Part shown: piece by piece, positions 1-8,148 of the stretch
How positions within the stretch are numbered: the first letter of the stretch is position 1
Layout of the letters: each line of letters starts with the position of its first letter
NCBI RefSeq assembly: GCF_039365365.1
Contig: NZ_CP134985.1
Coordinates: 248,001 to 312,000, forward strand
Origin: Buchnera aphidicola (Astegopteryx bambusae)
GTDB lineage: Bacteria; Pseudomonadota; Gammaproteobacteria; Enterobacterales; Enterobacteriaceae
Length of the DNA stretch: 64,000 bases
Direction of reading: 5' to 3'
Position numbers and translations under genes: made by a program
Notes under the pieces: generated by a model
Database searches by the model: none
Told to the model about the DNA's origin: nothing
Seen by the model: only the letters and a program-made list of their open reading frames with translations

Positions 1-1
1 A

Positions 2-484
2 AATTTACAGTTAAAAAATGAAAATTTTATATTAGCAAAACAAATAAGTGATGAAATAAATAAACATTATCCAAACACATCTGTTCCTATAAACTCTAAA
101 AAAATAACTATATTCAATAATAAAAAAATAAAACAAAATATAGTAGAAGTAATATCAAACATACAAAATATAAATATAAAAATACCGATAGAACCGAAAA
201 TATTTATAAATCAAACAAATGGAATAATATTAACAAATAAAATAATAAAAATTAAACCATGTACCATAAATTATAAAAATTTATGTATAAATTTACAAGA
301 AAATATAAAAATAACTAAAAAAAAAATACAATCAAAACAAATAATAATAAATAGTAATATATATTTAGAAGAAATGTTAAAAACATTAAAAAGTTTTAAA
401 ATAGAAACAAAAGAAATAATAGAAATATTAAAAATATTAAAAATTTCAAAATGTTTATCAGCCAAAATAGAAATTTTATCATGA
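2..484 (+). CDS. flgI: Flagellar P-ring protein FlgI, C-terminal part (5' end outside window)
   Basis: An open frame runs from the window edge to a TGA at 482-484 and encodes about 160 residues matching the C-terminal half of FlgI. The E. coli features are recognisable in order: a segment like 'AxxIxxxxNxxyP', the 'IQNI.I.I...PKIFINxxxGiI' block, and the ending 'LkIlKiSKCLSAKIEIL', which resembles the E. coli end 'LQAMQSAGCLRAKLEII'. FlgI is a periplasmic subunit of the P ring around the flagellar rod. Buchnera keeps basal-body genes without flagellin and is thought to use the structure as an export apparatus; that role comes from the literature, not from this sequence. The stop overlaps the flgJ start in an ATGA. 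The true start lies outside the window. Confidence 0.88.
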   Translation, partial: NLQLKNENFILAKQISDEINKHYPNTSVPINSKKITIFNNKKIKQNIVEVISNIQNINIKIPIEPKIFINQTNGIILTNKIIKIKPCTINYKNLCINLQENIKITKKKIQSKQIIINSNIYLEEMLKTLKSFKIETKEIIEILKILKISKCLSAKIEILS

Positions 485-768
485 AAATAATAAATAATGA
501 AAATTATATAATCAAAGTTAATAAATTTTATAAAAAAAGAATAAAAGAAGAAAATATTGTAAAAGAAAAAATAGAAGAAATATTTATAAAAATACTTTTG
601 AAAAATATTAGATTAACTACACCAAAAAACAAATTATTTAATGAAGAAAAAAATGAAATATATAATGAAATATATGATCAAAAAATATCAGAAATTCTTA
701 GTAAAAAAGGAATCAATTTAATAAATAACAATACTAATATGTTACAAAATAAAAAATACGATATATAA
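481..768 (+). CDS. flgJ: Short flagellar rod-assembly protein FlgJ (N-terminal domain only)
   Basis: A 95-residue protein follows flgI directly; its ATG at 481 lies in the ATGA overlap with the flgI stop. An in-frame ATG at 451 would give ten more residues but sits deep inside flgI, so 481 is preferred. In E. coli, FlgJ is about 313 residues: an N-terminal rod-capping domain and a C-terminal glucosaminidase that clears murein for the rod. Only a length compatible with the N-terminal domain is present here; residues such as the central 'KNIRLTTPKN..F' resemble that domain. No muramidase part follows, because a terminator hairpin starts 27 bp after the stop. Identity rests mainly on position after flgI and size. 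Confidence 0.75.
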   Translation: MKIINNENYIIKVNKFYKKRIKEENIVKEKIEEIFIKILLKNIRLTTPKNKLFNEEKNEIYNEIYDQKISEILSKKGINLINNNTNMLQNKKYDI

Positions 769-794
769 AATATATAAAAAATGTTTTAAAATAA

Positions 795-838
795 GCAGGA
801 GAAATATATTCTAATACTCCTGCGGTTTTTTTTTATTT
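795..838 (+). terminator. Rho-independent terminator of the flg operon
   Basis: A perfect 7-bp stem GCAGGAG (795-801) / CTCCTGC (817-823) has a 15-nt AT-rich loop and is followed by GG and a run of eight T. It lies 26 bp after the flgJ stop and is one of the few G+C-rich patches in the area. On the minus strand the downstream sequence is also T-rich, so it may serve the convergent rne gene as well. Confidence 0.85.
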
Positions 839-883
839 TTAATAAAAATATTTATTAAAATAAAAAAATAAAATATTAAAATA

Positions 884-2431
884 TCAATATATAATTGTAT
901 TAATTGTATTATACATTTTTATAATTTTTTTTATTTTATTTTTTTTTTTTCTTTCTTTATATATATTAAAAATAAAAAAATTCGGAAATTTTATTTTATC
1001 ACTAAAAAAAAAGATAATTTTTTTCTCTTTTTGTCTTTTTTTAATATTATTAATATATTTTATATTTTCTTTATTTAAATATTTATATGATTCAATAGGA
1101 ATTATTACATTTACTTCACATGTATTATCTTCATACATTTTTTCTTCTAACAATCTAAAAATTGATAATAAAAAATATTTATTATTTAATAAAAACCCAC
1201 CCCCATTACATTTTTTACATAAATAATAATTATTTTCTATAAAAATAGATTTTAATCTTTGTCTAGATATTTCCAGTAATCCAAATTTAGATATATTACT
1301 AAATTTTATCCTAGCTGTATCTTTTTTAATTATTTTTTTTAATCTATTATACAAAATTTTTTGATTTTGAAAAAATTCCATATCTATTAAATCTATTACT
1401 ATTAATCCTCCTATGTTTCTAATTTTTATTTGATAAAATATCTCTTCTATAGCTTCCATATTAGTATTAAATGCTGTTGCTTCAATACTATTAAACTTTT
1501 TTGACTTAAAAGAATTTATATCAATTACAGTTAGAGCTTCAGTACTATCTATAGTAATAGATCCTCCAGATTGTAACATTATTTTTCTTTTAAACAAATT
1601 AATAATTTTAGATTCTATTTTGTAAAAAATAAATAATGGAATTTTTTTTTTATATATCAAAATTTTTTTTAAAAATGAAATATTTTTTATAAAAAAGAAA
1701 TATTTATAAATCCTTTTTAATATTTTGATGTTATCTATAATTATTTTATCAACATCACTATATAAACAATCTCTAAAAATTTTAATTATTATGTCGTCTT
1801 CTTTATGTATAATACTAGGATGTATAATTTTTTTATATTTTTTTTTTATTTTATTCCATAAATTAATTTTTATATTTATATCTTTTTGAATAATTTTTTT
1901 AGAAATATTTAATCCAGCTGTTCTAATTATAAAACCCATTTTATTAGGAATTTTTATATAAGAAATAAAACTTTTTATTTTACTTCTAGAATTTCCAATT
2001 ATTTTTTTTGATATTCCCTTTTTATTCACATTATATGGTGTTAATACAGAATATATTCCAGGTAAACTTATATAAGTAGTTAAAAAAGCACCTTTATCAC
2101 CTGTTTCTTCTTTCAATATTTGAACTAATACGTATAAATCTTTTTTTAAAAATATAGTTTTATTTTTACAATCAACAAAATTTTGAAAATCTTTATGAAA
2201 AAAAAAATTATAAATTTCTTTTATCGGTAGAAATCCATTTTTTTTACTTCCATAATTTACAAAAAATGCATCTAAACTTTTTTCAAATTTTACTATTTTA
2301 CCTTTATATATATTATATCTATTATTTACATTTATATTATTGTCTATGTTCAAATAACATAATTTATTATTATCTAAAATTGCAATTCTAGTTTCTTCTT
2401 TTAAAATAGAATTTATTAACATTATTTTCAT
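884..2431 (-). CDS. rne: Ribonuclease E, catalytic half only
   Basis: The 515-residue protein aligns with the N-terminal catalytic half of E. coli RNase E (1061 residues), from MKIMLIN at the start. The S1 domain covers roughly residues 35-125, with the 'NIYKGKI' and 'GFLPIKEI' blocks. The DNase-I-like catalytic metal ligands are D304 (in 'VIDINS') and D347 (in 'VIDLID'). The Zn-link cysteines are C405 and C408 in 'CKKCNG'. RNase E makes the first cuts in mRNA decay and in rRNA/tRNA processing. The protein stops soon after the small domain, so the non-catalytic tail that anchors to membrane and binds RhlB, enolase and PNPase is absent. RNase G is a possible alternative, but the divergent rluC-rpmF neighbour is the rne context. 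Confidence 0.92.
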   Translation of the reverse strand: MKIMLINSILKEETRIAILDNNKLCYLNIDNNINVNNRYNIYKGKIVKFEKSLDAFFVNYGSKKNGFLPIKEIYNFFFHKDFQNFVDCKNKTIFLKKDLYVLVQILKEETGDKGAFLTTYISLPGIYSVLTPYNVNKKGISKKIIGNSRSKIKSFISYIKIPNKMGFIIRTAGLNISKKIIQKDINIKINLWNKIKKKYKKIIHPSIIHKEDDIIIKIFRDCLYSDVDKIIIDNIKILKRIYKYFFFIKNISFLKKILIYKKKIPLFIFYKIESKIINLFKRKIMLQSGGSITIDSTEALTVIDINSFKSKKFNSIEATAFNTNMEAIEEIFYQIKIRNIGGLIVIDLIDMEFFQNQKILYNRLKKIIKKDTARIKFSNISKFGLLEISRQRLKSIFIENNYYLCKKCNGGGFLLNNKYFLLSIFRLLEEKMYEDNTCEVNVIIPIESYKYLNKENIKYINNIKKRQKEKKIIFFFSDKIKFPNFFIFNIYKERKKKNKIKKIIKMYNTINTIIY

Positions 2432-2586
2432 AAAATTATATTTTACACATATAAAAATTATAAAAAATATATTATCATAACATTAATGTTTATAATAAAA
2501 TTTACATAAAAATAAAAATATTATATTTTTATATAAAAAAATATAAAAATATAAAAAATTTAATATATAATAAAAAATTAAATTAT

Positions 2587-3540
2587 ATGATAAAAAAAAA
2601 AAATGAATACACAAAAGTAAAAAAAATTGTAATATTAAAAAATTCAATTGGGCAAAGAATAGATAATTTTTTAAAAAAAAAATTAAAAAAATTCTCAAAA
2701 AATGCAATATATACTATAATAAGAAAAGGAAGAATTAGAATAAATAAAAAAAGAATACAAGCAAAATATAAATTAAAAAAAAATGATACAATAAGAATAC
2801 CACCAATATATAAAGAAAGTAAAAAAATAGTAAAAAAAAAAAATATACCATATTTTAAAAAAATAATAAAAAACAATATTCTATATGAAGATAAATATTT
2901 AATGGCAATAAATAAACCTAAAAAAATTGCTGTACATGGAGGAAGCGGAATAAATTTTGGAATAATAGAAATGATTAGAAAAATATATCCTATGGAAAAA
3001 AATTTAGAACTGATTCATAGATTAGATAAAGACACCTCTGGAGTATTACTAATATCAAAAAAAAAATTTGTATTAAAATCTTTACATAATCAAATAAAAA
3101 ATAGAAGAATTAAAAAAACATATACTGCTATTGTTCATGGTTTGTGGCCTATAAAATATAAAAAAATAAATTTTCCATTACTAAAAACGCAAAATATATT
3201 TGGAAAAAGATTAGTTTTAGTTAGTAAAAATGGGAAAAAATCAAAAACAATATTTAAAGTAGAAAAAAAGTATAAAAATGCTACTATATTAAAAATATAT
3301 CCAATAACTGGTAGAACACATCAAATAAGAGTGCATACTGCACAAATAGGTCATCCAATAATAAATGATAATAGATATGGTAATAAAAATTTAGATAAAA
3401 AAATTAATATAAAAAATAAAGAATTGTTTCTTCATGCATTACAAATATGTTTTTTGCATCCTAAAACAAATAAAAAAATCAGTATAATAGCAAAAAAAAA
3501 TAGTATTAACACATTAAATTTAAAAAAAATTTTTAATTAA
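2587..3540 (+). CDS. rluC: 23S rRNA pseudouridine synthase RluC
   Basis: 317 residues. An S4 RNA-binding domain lies at about residues 20-75, followed by an RluA-family pseudouridine synthase domain with the signature HRLDKDTSG at 144-152, whose D147 is the catalytic aspartate, and the C-terminal 'PITGRTHQIRVHTAQIGHPI' block. RluC isomerises uridines 955, 2504 and 2580 in E. coli 23S rRNA. It is divergent from rne and immediately upstream of rpmF, exactly as in E. coli, which separates it from RluD (encoded at 37.6-38.5 kb). The start ATG follows a long AT-rich stretch without a clear Shine-Dalgarno, but S4-domain spacing supports it. Confidence 0.93.
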   Translation: MIKKKNEYTKVKKIVILKNSIGQRIDNFLKKKLKKFSKNAIYTIIRKGRIRINKKRIQAKYKLKKNDTIRIPPIYKESKKIVKKKNIPYFKKIIKNNILYEDKYLMAINKPKKIAVHGGSGINFGIIEMIRKIYPMEKNLELIHRLDKDTSGVLLISKKKFVLKSLHNQIKNRRIKKTYTAIVHGLWPIKYKKINFPLLKTQNIFGKRLVLVSKNGKKSKTIFKVEKKYKNATILKIYPITGRTHQIRVHTAQIGHPIINDNRYGNKNLDKKINIKNKELFLHALQICFLHPKTNKKISIIAKKNSINTLNLKKIFN

Positions 3541-3552
3541 CAGGAGTAATTT

Positions 3553-3714
3553 ATGGCAGTACAAAAAAGTAAACATTCTAGATCAAAAAGAAATATGAGA
3601 AGATCTCATGATAAATGTAAATTAATGCAAATATCTGTAGATAAACATTCTAAAGAAAAACATATAAGACATCATTTAACAAAAAAAAACTTTTATAAAG
3701 GAAGAAAGTTTTAA
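3553..3714 (+). CDS. rpmF: 50S ribosomal protein L32
   Basis: A 53-residue basic protein beginning MAVQKSK and ending FYKGRKF. It has the L32 pattern '[19 protein letters not shown]', and the C-terminal '[12 protein letters not shown]' corresponds to E. coli 'HITADGYYRGRK'. A near-perfect Shine-Dalgarno AGGAG at 3542-3546 sits 6 bp before the ATG, unusual for this window. In E. coli rpmF leads the plsX-fabH-fabD-fabG-acpP cluster. Here plsX and fabH are missing and fabD starts 17 bp after the stop. Confidence 0.95.
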   Translation: MAVQKSKHSRSKRNMRRSHDKCKLMQISVDKHSKEKHIRHHLTKKNFYKGRKF

Positions 3715-3731
3715 ATAAAAAAAAATATAAA

Positions 3732-4652
3732 ATGAATTTTTCTATAATTTTCCCTGGACAAAATACGTATAATAAAAAAAAACTTAAACAATTATATAAA
3801 ATTAAATTAATAAAAAATATATTTGAAGAAGCATCAGAAACAATAAACTACAATATATGGAAAAATATTAATAAAATTCCTATAAAAAAAATAAAAAATA
3901 GATATTTACAACCTATAATAATTACAATATCAATATCAATATATAAATTATGGGCAAAATATATAAATATACAACCTAATATAATAGCAGGACATAGCTT
4001 AGGAGAATATTCATCATTAATATGTGCAAATGCTATAAGTTTTAATACTTGCTTAAAATTAGTAAAGTCAAGAGGAAAACTTATGGAAAGCATATCAAAA
4101 AAAAGAAAAATTTCTACAAAAATAATATTTGGAATTGAAGAAAAGAAAATTTTAAAAATTTGTAAAAAATGCTCTAGCAAAAAAATAGTAGAAGTAGCTT
4201 CTGTAAATTCTAAAAAAATAATTGTGATATCAGGTGATAAAACATCGGTAGATAAAGCTGAAAAATTATGTAAAAAATATGGTTCAAAAAAAAATTTTAT
4301 TGTTCCAATATCTGTACCAGTACATTCTAGTATTGCTAAATCTATAAAAAAAAAATATTTATATTTCTTAAAAAAAATACACTTTAAAAATCCAAAATAT
4401 AAAATAATAAATAATGTGGATGCAAAAAAAATATACAAAAAAAAGAATATAAAAAAATATTTGTGTAAACAATTATATAAAAAAGTAAAATGGAAATCAT
4501 GTATTGATTATATTATAAAAAAAAATATAAAATTATTTTTAGAAATGAGCACTAAACAAATTTTTATTAAAAAATATTTTAAAAACATAAAAATTATAAC
4601 AATAAATAGTAAAAAAAAAATTTTATATGCAAAAAAAAAAATTGAAAATTAA
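3732..4652 (+). CDS. fabD: Malonyl-CoA:ACP transacylase FabD
   Basis: 306 residues, close to the 309 of E. coli. It moves the malonyl group from CoA to acyl carrier protein for chain elongation. The nucleophile S89 lies in the GHSLGEY motif, R114 (in 'SRGKLM') matches the carboxylate-binding arginine, and H198 (in 'VPVHSS') matches the catalytic histidine. The N-terminal 'FPGQ' is kept but the usual 'GQGSQ' reads GQNTY, and the C-terminal 'GPGKVL' loop reads MSTKQI, so two otherwise conserved loops have drifted. The next gene fabG starts inside its last codons, implying coupled translation. Confidence 0.93.
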   Translation: MNFSIIFPGQNTYNKKKLKQLYKIKLIKNIFEEASETINYNIWKNINKIPIKKIKNRYLQPIIITISISIYKLWAKYINIQPNIIAGHSLGEYSSLICANAISFNTCLKLVKSRGKLMESISKKRKISTKIIFGIEEKKILKICKKCSSKKIVEVASVNSKKIIVISGDKTSVDKAEKLCKKYGSKKNFIVPISVPVHSSIAKSIKKKYLYFLKKIHFKNPKYKIINNVDAKKIYKKKNIKKYLCKQLYKKVKWKSCIDYIIKKNIKLFLEMSTKQIFIKKYFKNIKIITINSKKKILYAKKKIEN

Positions 4653-5376
4653 AAAAAAAATAGCTATAGTAACCGGTGCTAGTTCTGGAATAGGAAAAGA
4701 AATATCTAAAAAATTTTTAAAAAAAGGAATTAAAGTCGTTGGAACCACTTCGTCAACTAATGGATTAAAAAATATGAAAAAATTTATTAAAAATAAAAAA
4801 CAAAGATTTTTAATAAATTTTAAAAACTATAAACATGTAAAACACGCAATTTTAAAAATATATAATCTTTTTGGTTCAATAGACATATTAATAAATAATG
4901 CAGGAATAAAAAAAGATAATATGATTATTAATATGAAAGAAAAAGATTGGATAAATGTAATAAATATTAATTTGATGTCTACATTTTTAATTTCAAAATG
5001 TGTAATAAAATATATGATAAAAAACCAATATGGAAGAATAGTACATATAGGATCAATAATAGGTGATGTAGGAAATATAGGGCAATCTAATTATTCTGCA
5101 TCTAAATATGGAATAATAGGTTTCAACAAATCACTAGCTTTAGAGGTAGCAAAGTATGGAATTACATCAAATGTAATATCCCCAGGATTTATTAAAACAA
5201 AAATGACAAAAAATATAAAAAAATATAAAAAAAAAATTTATTTAAATAAAATACCAGTAAAAAGATTCGGGGAGGTAAAAGATATATCTAATGTAGCAAT
5301 GTTTTTAATATCAAAAAAATCATCTTATATAACTGGACAAACAATACATGTAAATGGCGGTATGTATATGAAATAA
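4627..5376 (+). CDS. fabG: 3-oxoacyl-ACP reductase FabG
   Basis: 249 residues, a classical short-chain dehydrogenase. The NADP-binding TGASSGIG motif is at 17-24, NNAG at 90-93, and the catalytic residues are S143, Y156 and K160 (in 'SNYSASKYG'). It reduces beta-ketoacyl-ACP in fatty-acid elongation. The C-terminus 'ITGQTIHVNGGMYM' is typical. The ATG at 4627 lies 26 bp inside fabD; the only nearby alternative is a TTG five codons later (4642), still ahead of the nucleotide-binding motif, so either start gives a complete enzyme. Confidence 0.95.
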   Translation: MQKKKLKIKKKIAIVTGASSGIGKEISKKFLKKGIKVVGTTSSTNGLKNMKKFIKNKKQRFLINFKNYKHVKHAILKIYNLFGSIDILINNAGIKKDNMIINMKEKDWINVININLMSTFLISKCVIKYMIKNQYGRIVHIGSIIGDVGNIGQSNYSASKYGIIGFNKSLALEVAKYGITSNVISPGFIKTKMTKNIKKYKKKIYLNKIPVKRFGEVKDISNVAMFLISKKSSYITGQTIHVNGGMYMK

Positions 5377-5399
5377 CTGAAAAAAATATAGGAAAAAAA

Positions 5400-5645
5400 A
5401 TGAAAAAAATAACAAATTTAATAAAAAAAATTATATCAGAACAATTTGAAATAAAAATAAAAAAAATAAAAAAAAATTTTTCATTAAAAAAAAATATAGA
5501 AATAGATTCTTTAGAAAAAATAGAGCTTGTTATGAACATAGAAGAAAAATTTAATGTAAAAATAAAAGATGAAGAAATAGAAAAATTAGATACTATAGAA
5601 AATATTGAAAAATATATATTAAAAAAAAAACATGAAAAAAAATAA
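5400..5645 (+). CDS. acpP: Acyl carrier protein
   Basis: 81 residues. The phosphopantetheine site is S37 in 'IDSLEKIEL', matching the E. coli 'DSLDTVELV'. It carries growing acyl chains for FabD, FabG and partners. The AGGA of 'ATAGGAAAAAAA' upstream of the ATG is a plausible ribosome-binding site. Lysine runs replace many of the acidic surface residues normally seen before the Ser, although the helix-II acidic recognition residues after it remain (E39, E42, E48, E49). The gene overlaps tmk by 14 bp. In E. coli fabF, pabC and mltG lie between acpP and tmk; all are gone here. Confidence 0.93.
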   Translation: MKKITNLIKKIISEQFEIKIKKIKKNFSLKKNIEIDSLEKIELVMNIEEKFNVKIKDEEIEKLDTIENIEKYILKKKHEKK

Positions 5646-6267
5646 ATTTATAGTCTTAGAAGGAATAGAAGGTTCTGGAAAAACAGAAATGTTAATATAT
5701 TTAAAACAGATATTAAAAAAAAAAAATATAGAAAATATAATTTGTGTAAGAGAACCTGGAGGCACTATAATATCTGAAAAATTACGATCAATCATAAAAC
5801 AAGAAATAAAAAATGATAAGATTTCGGATGAAACAGAAATACTTTTATTTTATGCATCTAGAATGCAGTTAATAAAAAATAAAATAATTCCAGAGCTAAA
5901 AAATGGAAATTGGATAATTTCTGATAGATATAATTTATCTACAATAGCTTATCAATCAGTAAAAAAAAAAAATAAAAAATTAATAAAAAATCTAACAAAA
6001 ATGTTAATAAAAAATTTTCAACCTGATTTAACAATATATTTTGATACTATTCCTTCAATAGGTTTAAATAGAATTATAAAAAGAAAAAACATTGATAGGA
6101 TTGAAAAAAAAGGAATAAAATTTTTTATAAAAGTTAGAAAAAACTACTTAAAAGAAATAAAAAAAATATCTAAAAAAATAATTATAAATGCTTCTTTAGA
6201 AAAAAAATATGTAAAAAAAAAATTAAAAAAGAAATTTATTAATTGGTTAAACAAAAATGCAAAATAA
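5632..6267 (+). CDS. tmk: Thymidylate kinase
   Basis: 211 residues, close to the 213 of E. coli. It phosphorylates dTMP to dTDP. The Walker A motif GIEGSGKT is at 11-18, the DRY motif at 98-100 ('ISDRYNLST'), and the 'REPGGT' block binds the phosphate. A lysine/arginine-rich LID follows at about 145-155. It starts inside acpP and its own end overlaps holB by 11 bp, so acpP, tmk and holB are probably translationally coupled. Confidence 0.94.
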   Translation: MKKNKFIVLEGIEGSGKTEMLIYLKQILKKKNIENIICVREPGGTIISEKLRSIIKQEIKNDKISDETEILLFYASRMQLIKNKIIPELKNGNWIISDRYNLSTIAYQSVKKKNKKLIKNLTKMLIKNFQPDLTIYFDTIPSIGLNRIIKRKNIDRIEKKGIKFFIKVRKNYLKEIKKISKKIIINASLEKKYVKKKLKKKFINWLNKNAK

Positions 6268-7231
6268 ATTATATCCATGGTTATCGCAATATTATATAAA
6301 AATAATAAACATGATAAAAAAAAGGCAGCATAGCGCTGTTATGTTAAATTCTGATAATAATATTGGAATCAATAAATTAATATTAAGTATAAAAAAATGG
6401 ATATTTTGTAAAAATATACAAAATGAATATGCTTGCAATAAATGTAAAGAATGTATGCTAATAAATGAAAACAAAAACTTTGATATATATAATATCAATT
6501 TATTAAACAAAATAAAAATTAATGAAATAAGAAAAATAATAGAAAAAATATTATTGACATCTAAAAGTTGCAAAAAAAAAATAATATATATAAAACATTC
6601 TGAATTTATAACAGAGCTAGAAAGCAATACATTATTAAAAATAATTGAAGAACCTCCAAAAAATACAATATTTTTTCTGCAAACTTCTAAAATTAAAAAT
6701 ATAATATCAACATTAAAAAGTAGATTATATATTGTAAATATAATTAATCCAAAAAAAAATACTAGTATAAAATGGTTATTAAAAAATACAAATTTTAATA
6801 AAAAAATTTGTGAACAAGCAATAAAAATAAGTAACAATGTCCCATTGTTTGCTATTAAAATGTTAAATAGCAATTTATGGAAAATCAGAAAACATTTTTA
6901 TGCACAATTATTTTATATAATAAAAAATGAAAAATTGCTAAATATTATTAAAATAATTCAAAGAAAAGAAATAAATTTTTTATTAAACTTAATATATACA
7001 ATATTTTTAGATGCTATAAAATATAAAAAAAATATATTAAAATTCGTTATAAATACAGATCAAAAAAAATTAATAAAAATGATATCAAAAAAATTTAAAA
7101 AAAAAATTATATTTAATAGTATAATATCATGGATACAATTTGAAAAAAATTTATTTAATATAGATAGAGTAAATTATGATTTAATATTATTAGAACAAGT
7201 TTTTAAATGGAATAAAATACTAAAAAATTAA
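6257..7231 (+). CDS. holB: DNA polymerase III delta' subunit
   Basis: 324 residues (E. coli 334). It is a stator subunit of the clamp loader. The N-terminal 'YPWLSQYY' matches E. coli 'YPWLRPDF'. A zinc-binding cluster CNKCKEC lies at about 60-66, with a further Cys upstream in 'IFCKN', and the AAA+-like 'LLKIIEEPP' and 'STLKSR' segments are present. As in E. coli delta', there is no functional P-loop. The 'SRC' motif has become SRL, losing the cysteine. The context tmk-holB-tatD is the E. coli order. Together with holA at 61.4 kb it supplies two clamp-loader subunits. Confidence 0.9.
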   Translation: MQNKLYPWLSQYYIKIINMIKKRQHSAVMLNSDNNIGINKLILSIKKWIFCKNIQNEYACNKCKECMLINENKNFDIYNINLLNKIKINEIRKIIEKILLTSKSCKKKIIYIKHSEFITELESNTLLKIIEEPPKNTIFFLQTSKIKNIISTLKSRLYIVNIINPKKNTSIKWLLKNTNFNKKICEQAIKISNNVPLFAIKMLNSNLWKIRKHFYAQLFYIIKNEKLLNIIKIIQRKEINFLLNLIYTIFLDAIKYKKNILKFVINTDQKKLIKMISKKFKKKIIFNSIISWIQFEKNLFNIDRVNYDLILLEQVFKWNKILKN

Positions 7232-7262
7232 AAAATTACTAACTAATAAAAAAATATAAAAT

Positions 7263-8048
7263 ATGATACTAATAGATTCTCATTGTCATTTAGACAAAAT
7301 ATGTAATAAAGAAAAAAAAAATAGTTTAAACAATATATTATTAGAATCAAAAAAAAAAAATGTAAAATATATTTTGAATGTTTCAACTTCCCTAAAAAAT
7401 TTTGACAAAATGAAAATTTTTTTAAAAAATAAAAAAAATATATTTTATTCTTGTGGAATACATCCATTCTATTATGAAAAAAATATTAAAACAAAAGAAA
7501 TAGAATACCGATCAAAAAGTAAAAATGTAATTGCAATAGGAGAAATAGGTTTAGATTATTCTAAACATAATAAAATAAATAAAAAAAATCAAAAAAAAAT
7601 GTTCATAAAACAAATAAAAATAAGTAAAAAATTAAAAAAACCTATAATAGTACATACTAGAAATTCTATAGAAGATACTATACAAATTTTAAAAAATTCA
7701 AAAATTAATAAATATGGAGGAATAATACATTCTTTTAATGAAACAAATTTAAAATACTTACAAAAAATAATTGATTTAAATTTTTATATATCTATATCAG
7801 GAATTGTAACATTTAAGAATGCAAGCAAACTAAGAAAAATTATAGAATATATACCTTTGAATAAAATTCTAATAGAAACAGATTCTCCATATTTATCTCC
7901 AGAACCATATAGAGGAAAGAAAAACAAACCATCAAATTTATATTATATAGCAAAATGTATATCAAAAATAAGAAAAATAGAATTTTATAAATTTTCAGAA
8001 ATAGTAAAAGAAAATTTTGAAACACTATTTAATATAAAAATAAAATAA
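7263..8048 (+). CDS. ycfH: TatD-family metal-dependent DNase (YcfH)
   Basis: 261 residues, a TIM-barrel metallohydrolase. The N-terminal 'IDSHCHLD' supplies two metal-binding histidines, 'IGEIGLDYS' a bridging glutamate, 'PIIVHTR' another histidine, 'GGIIHSFNE' a further one, and 'ETDSPYLSPEPYRG' the terminal aspartate. This is the TatD/YcfH signature. It lies after tmk-holB and before ptsG, as in E. coli, where the gene is ycfH. The cellular substrate of YcfH is not well known; 3'-5' nuclease activity is known for relatives. Confidence 0.9.
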   Translation: MILIDSHCHLDKICNKEKKNSLNNILLESKKKNVKYILNVSTSLKNFDKMKIFLKNKKNIFYSCGIHPFYYEKNIKTKEIEYRSKSKNVIAIGEIGLDYSKHNKINKKNQKKMFIKQIKISKKLKKPIIVHTRNSIEDTIQILKNSKINKYGGIIHSFNETNLKYLQKIIDLNFYISISGIVTFKNASKLRKIIEYIPLNKILIETDSPYLSPEPYRGKKNKPSNLYYIAKCISKIRKIEFYKFSEIVKENFETLFNIKIK

Positions 8049-8148
8049 ATATTATTTTTTAATAAAAACAAAATTATAAAATATAAAAACATAAAACAAT
8101 CAGTATAATAAAATAATTTTATAAAATATAAAAATAGAGTTCTTAAAT

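Noticed and set aside
884-2431. Identification as RNase G instead of RNase E
   Set aside because: The length is similar to RNase G, but the start MKxMLIN, internal sequence and the divergent rluC-rpmF neighbour fit rne.
3848-4438. 196-codon open frame on the minus strand, antisense to fabD
   Set aside because: Phe/Ile-rich shadow of Lys/Asn codons on the other strand. Similar hydrophobic shadows occur opposite almost every gene and mimic membrane proteins.
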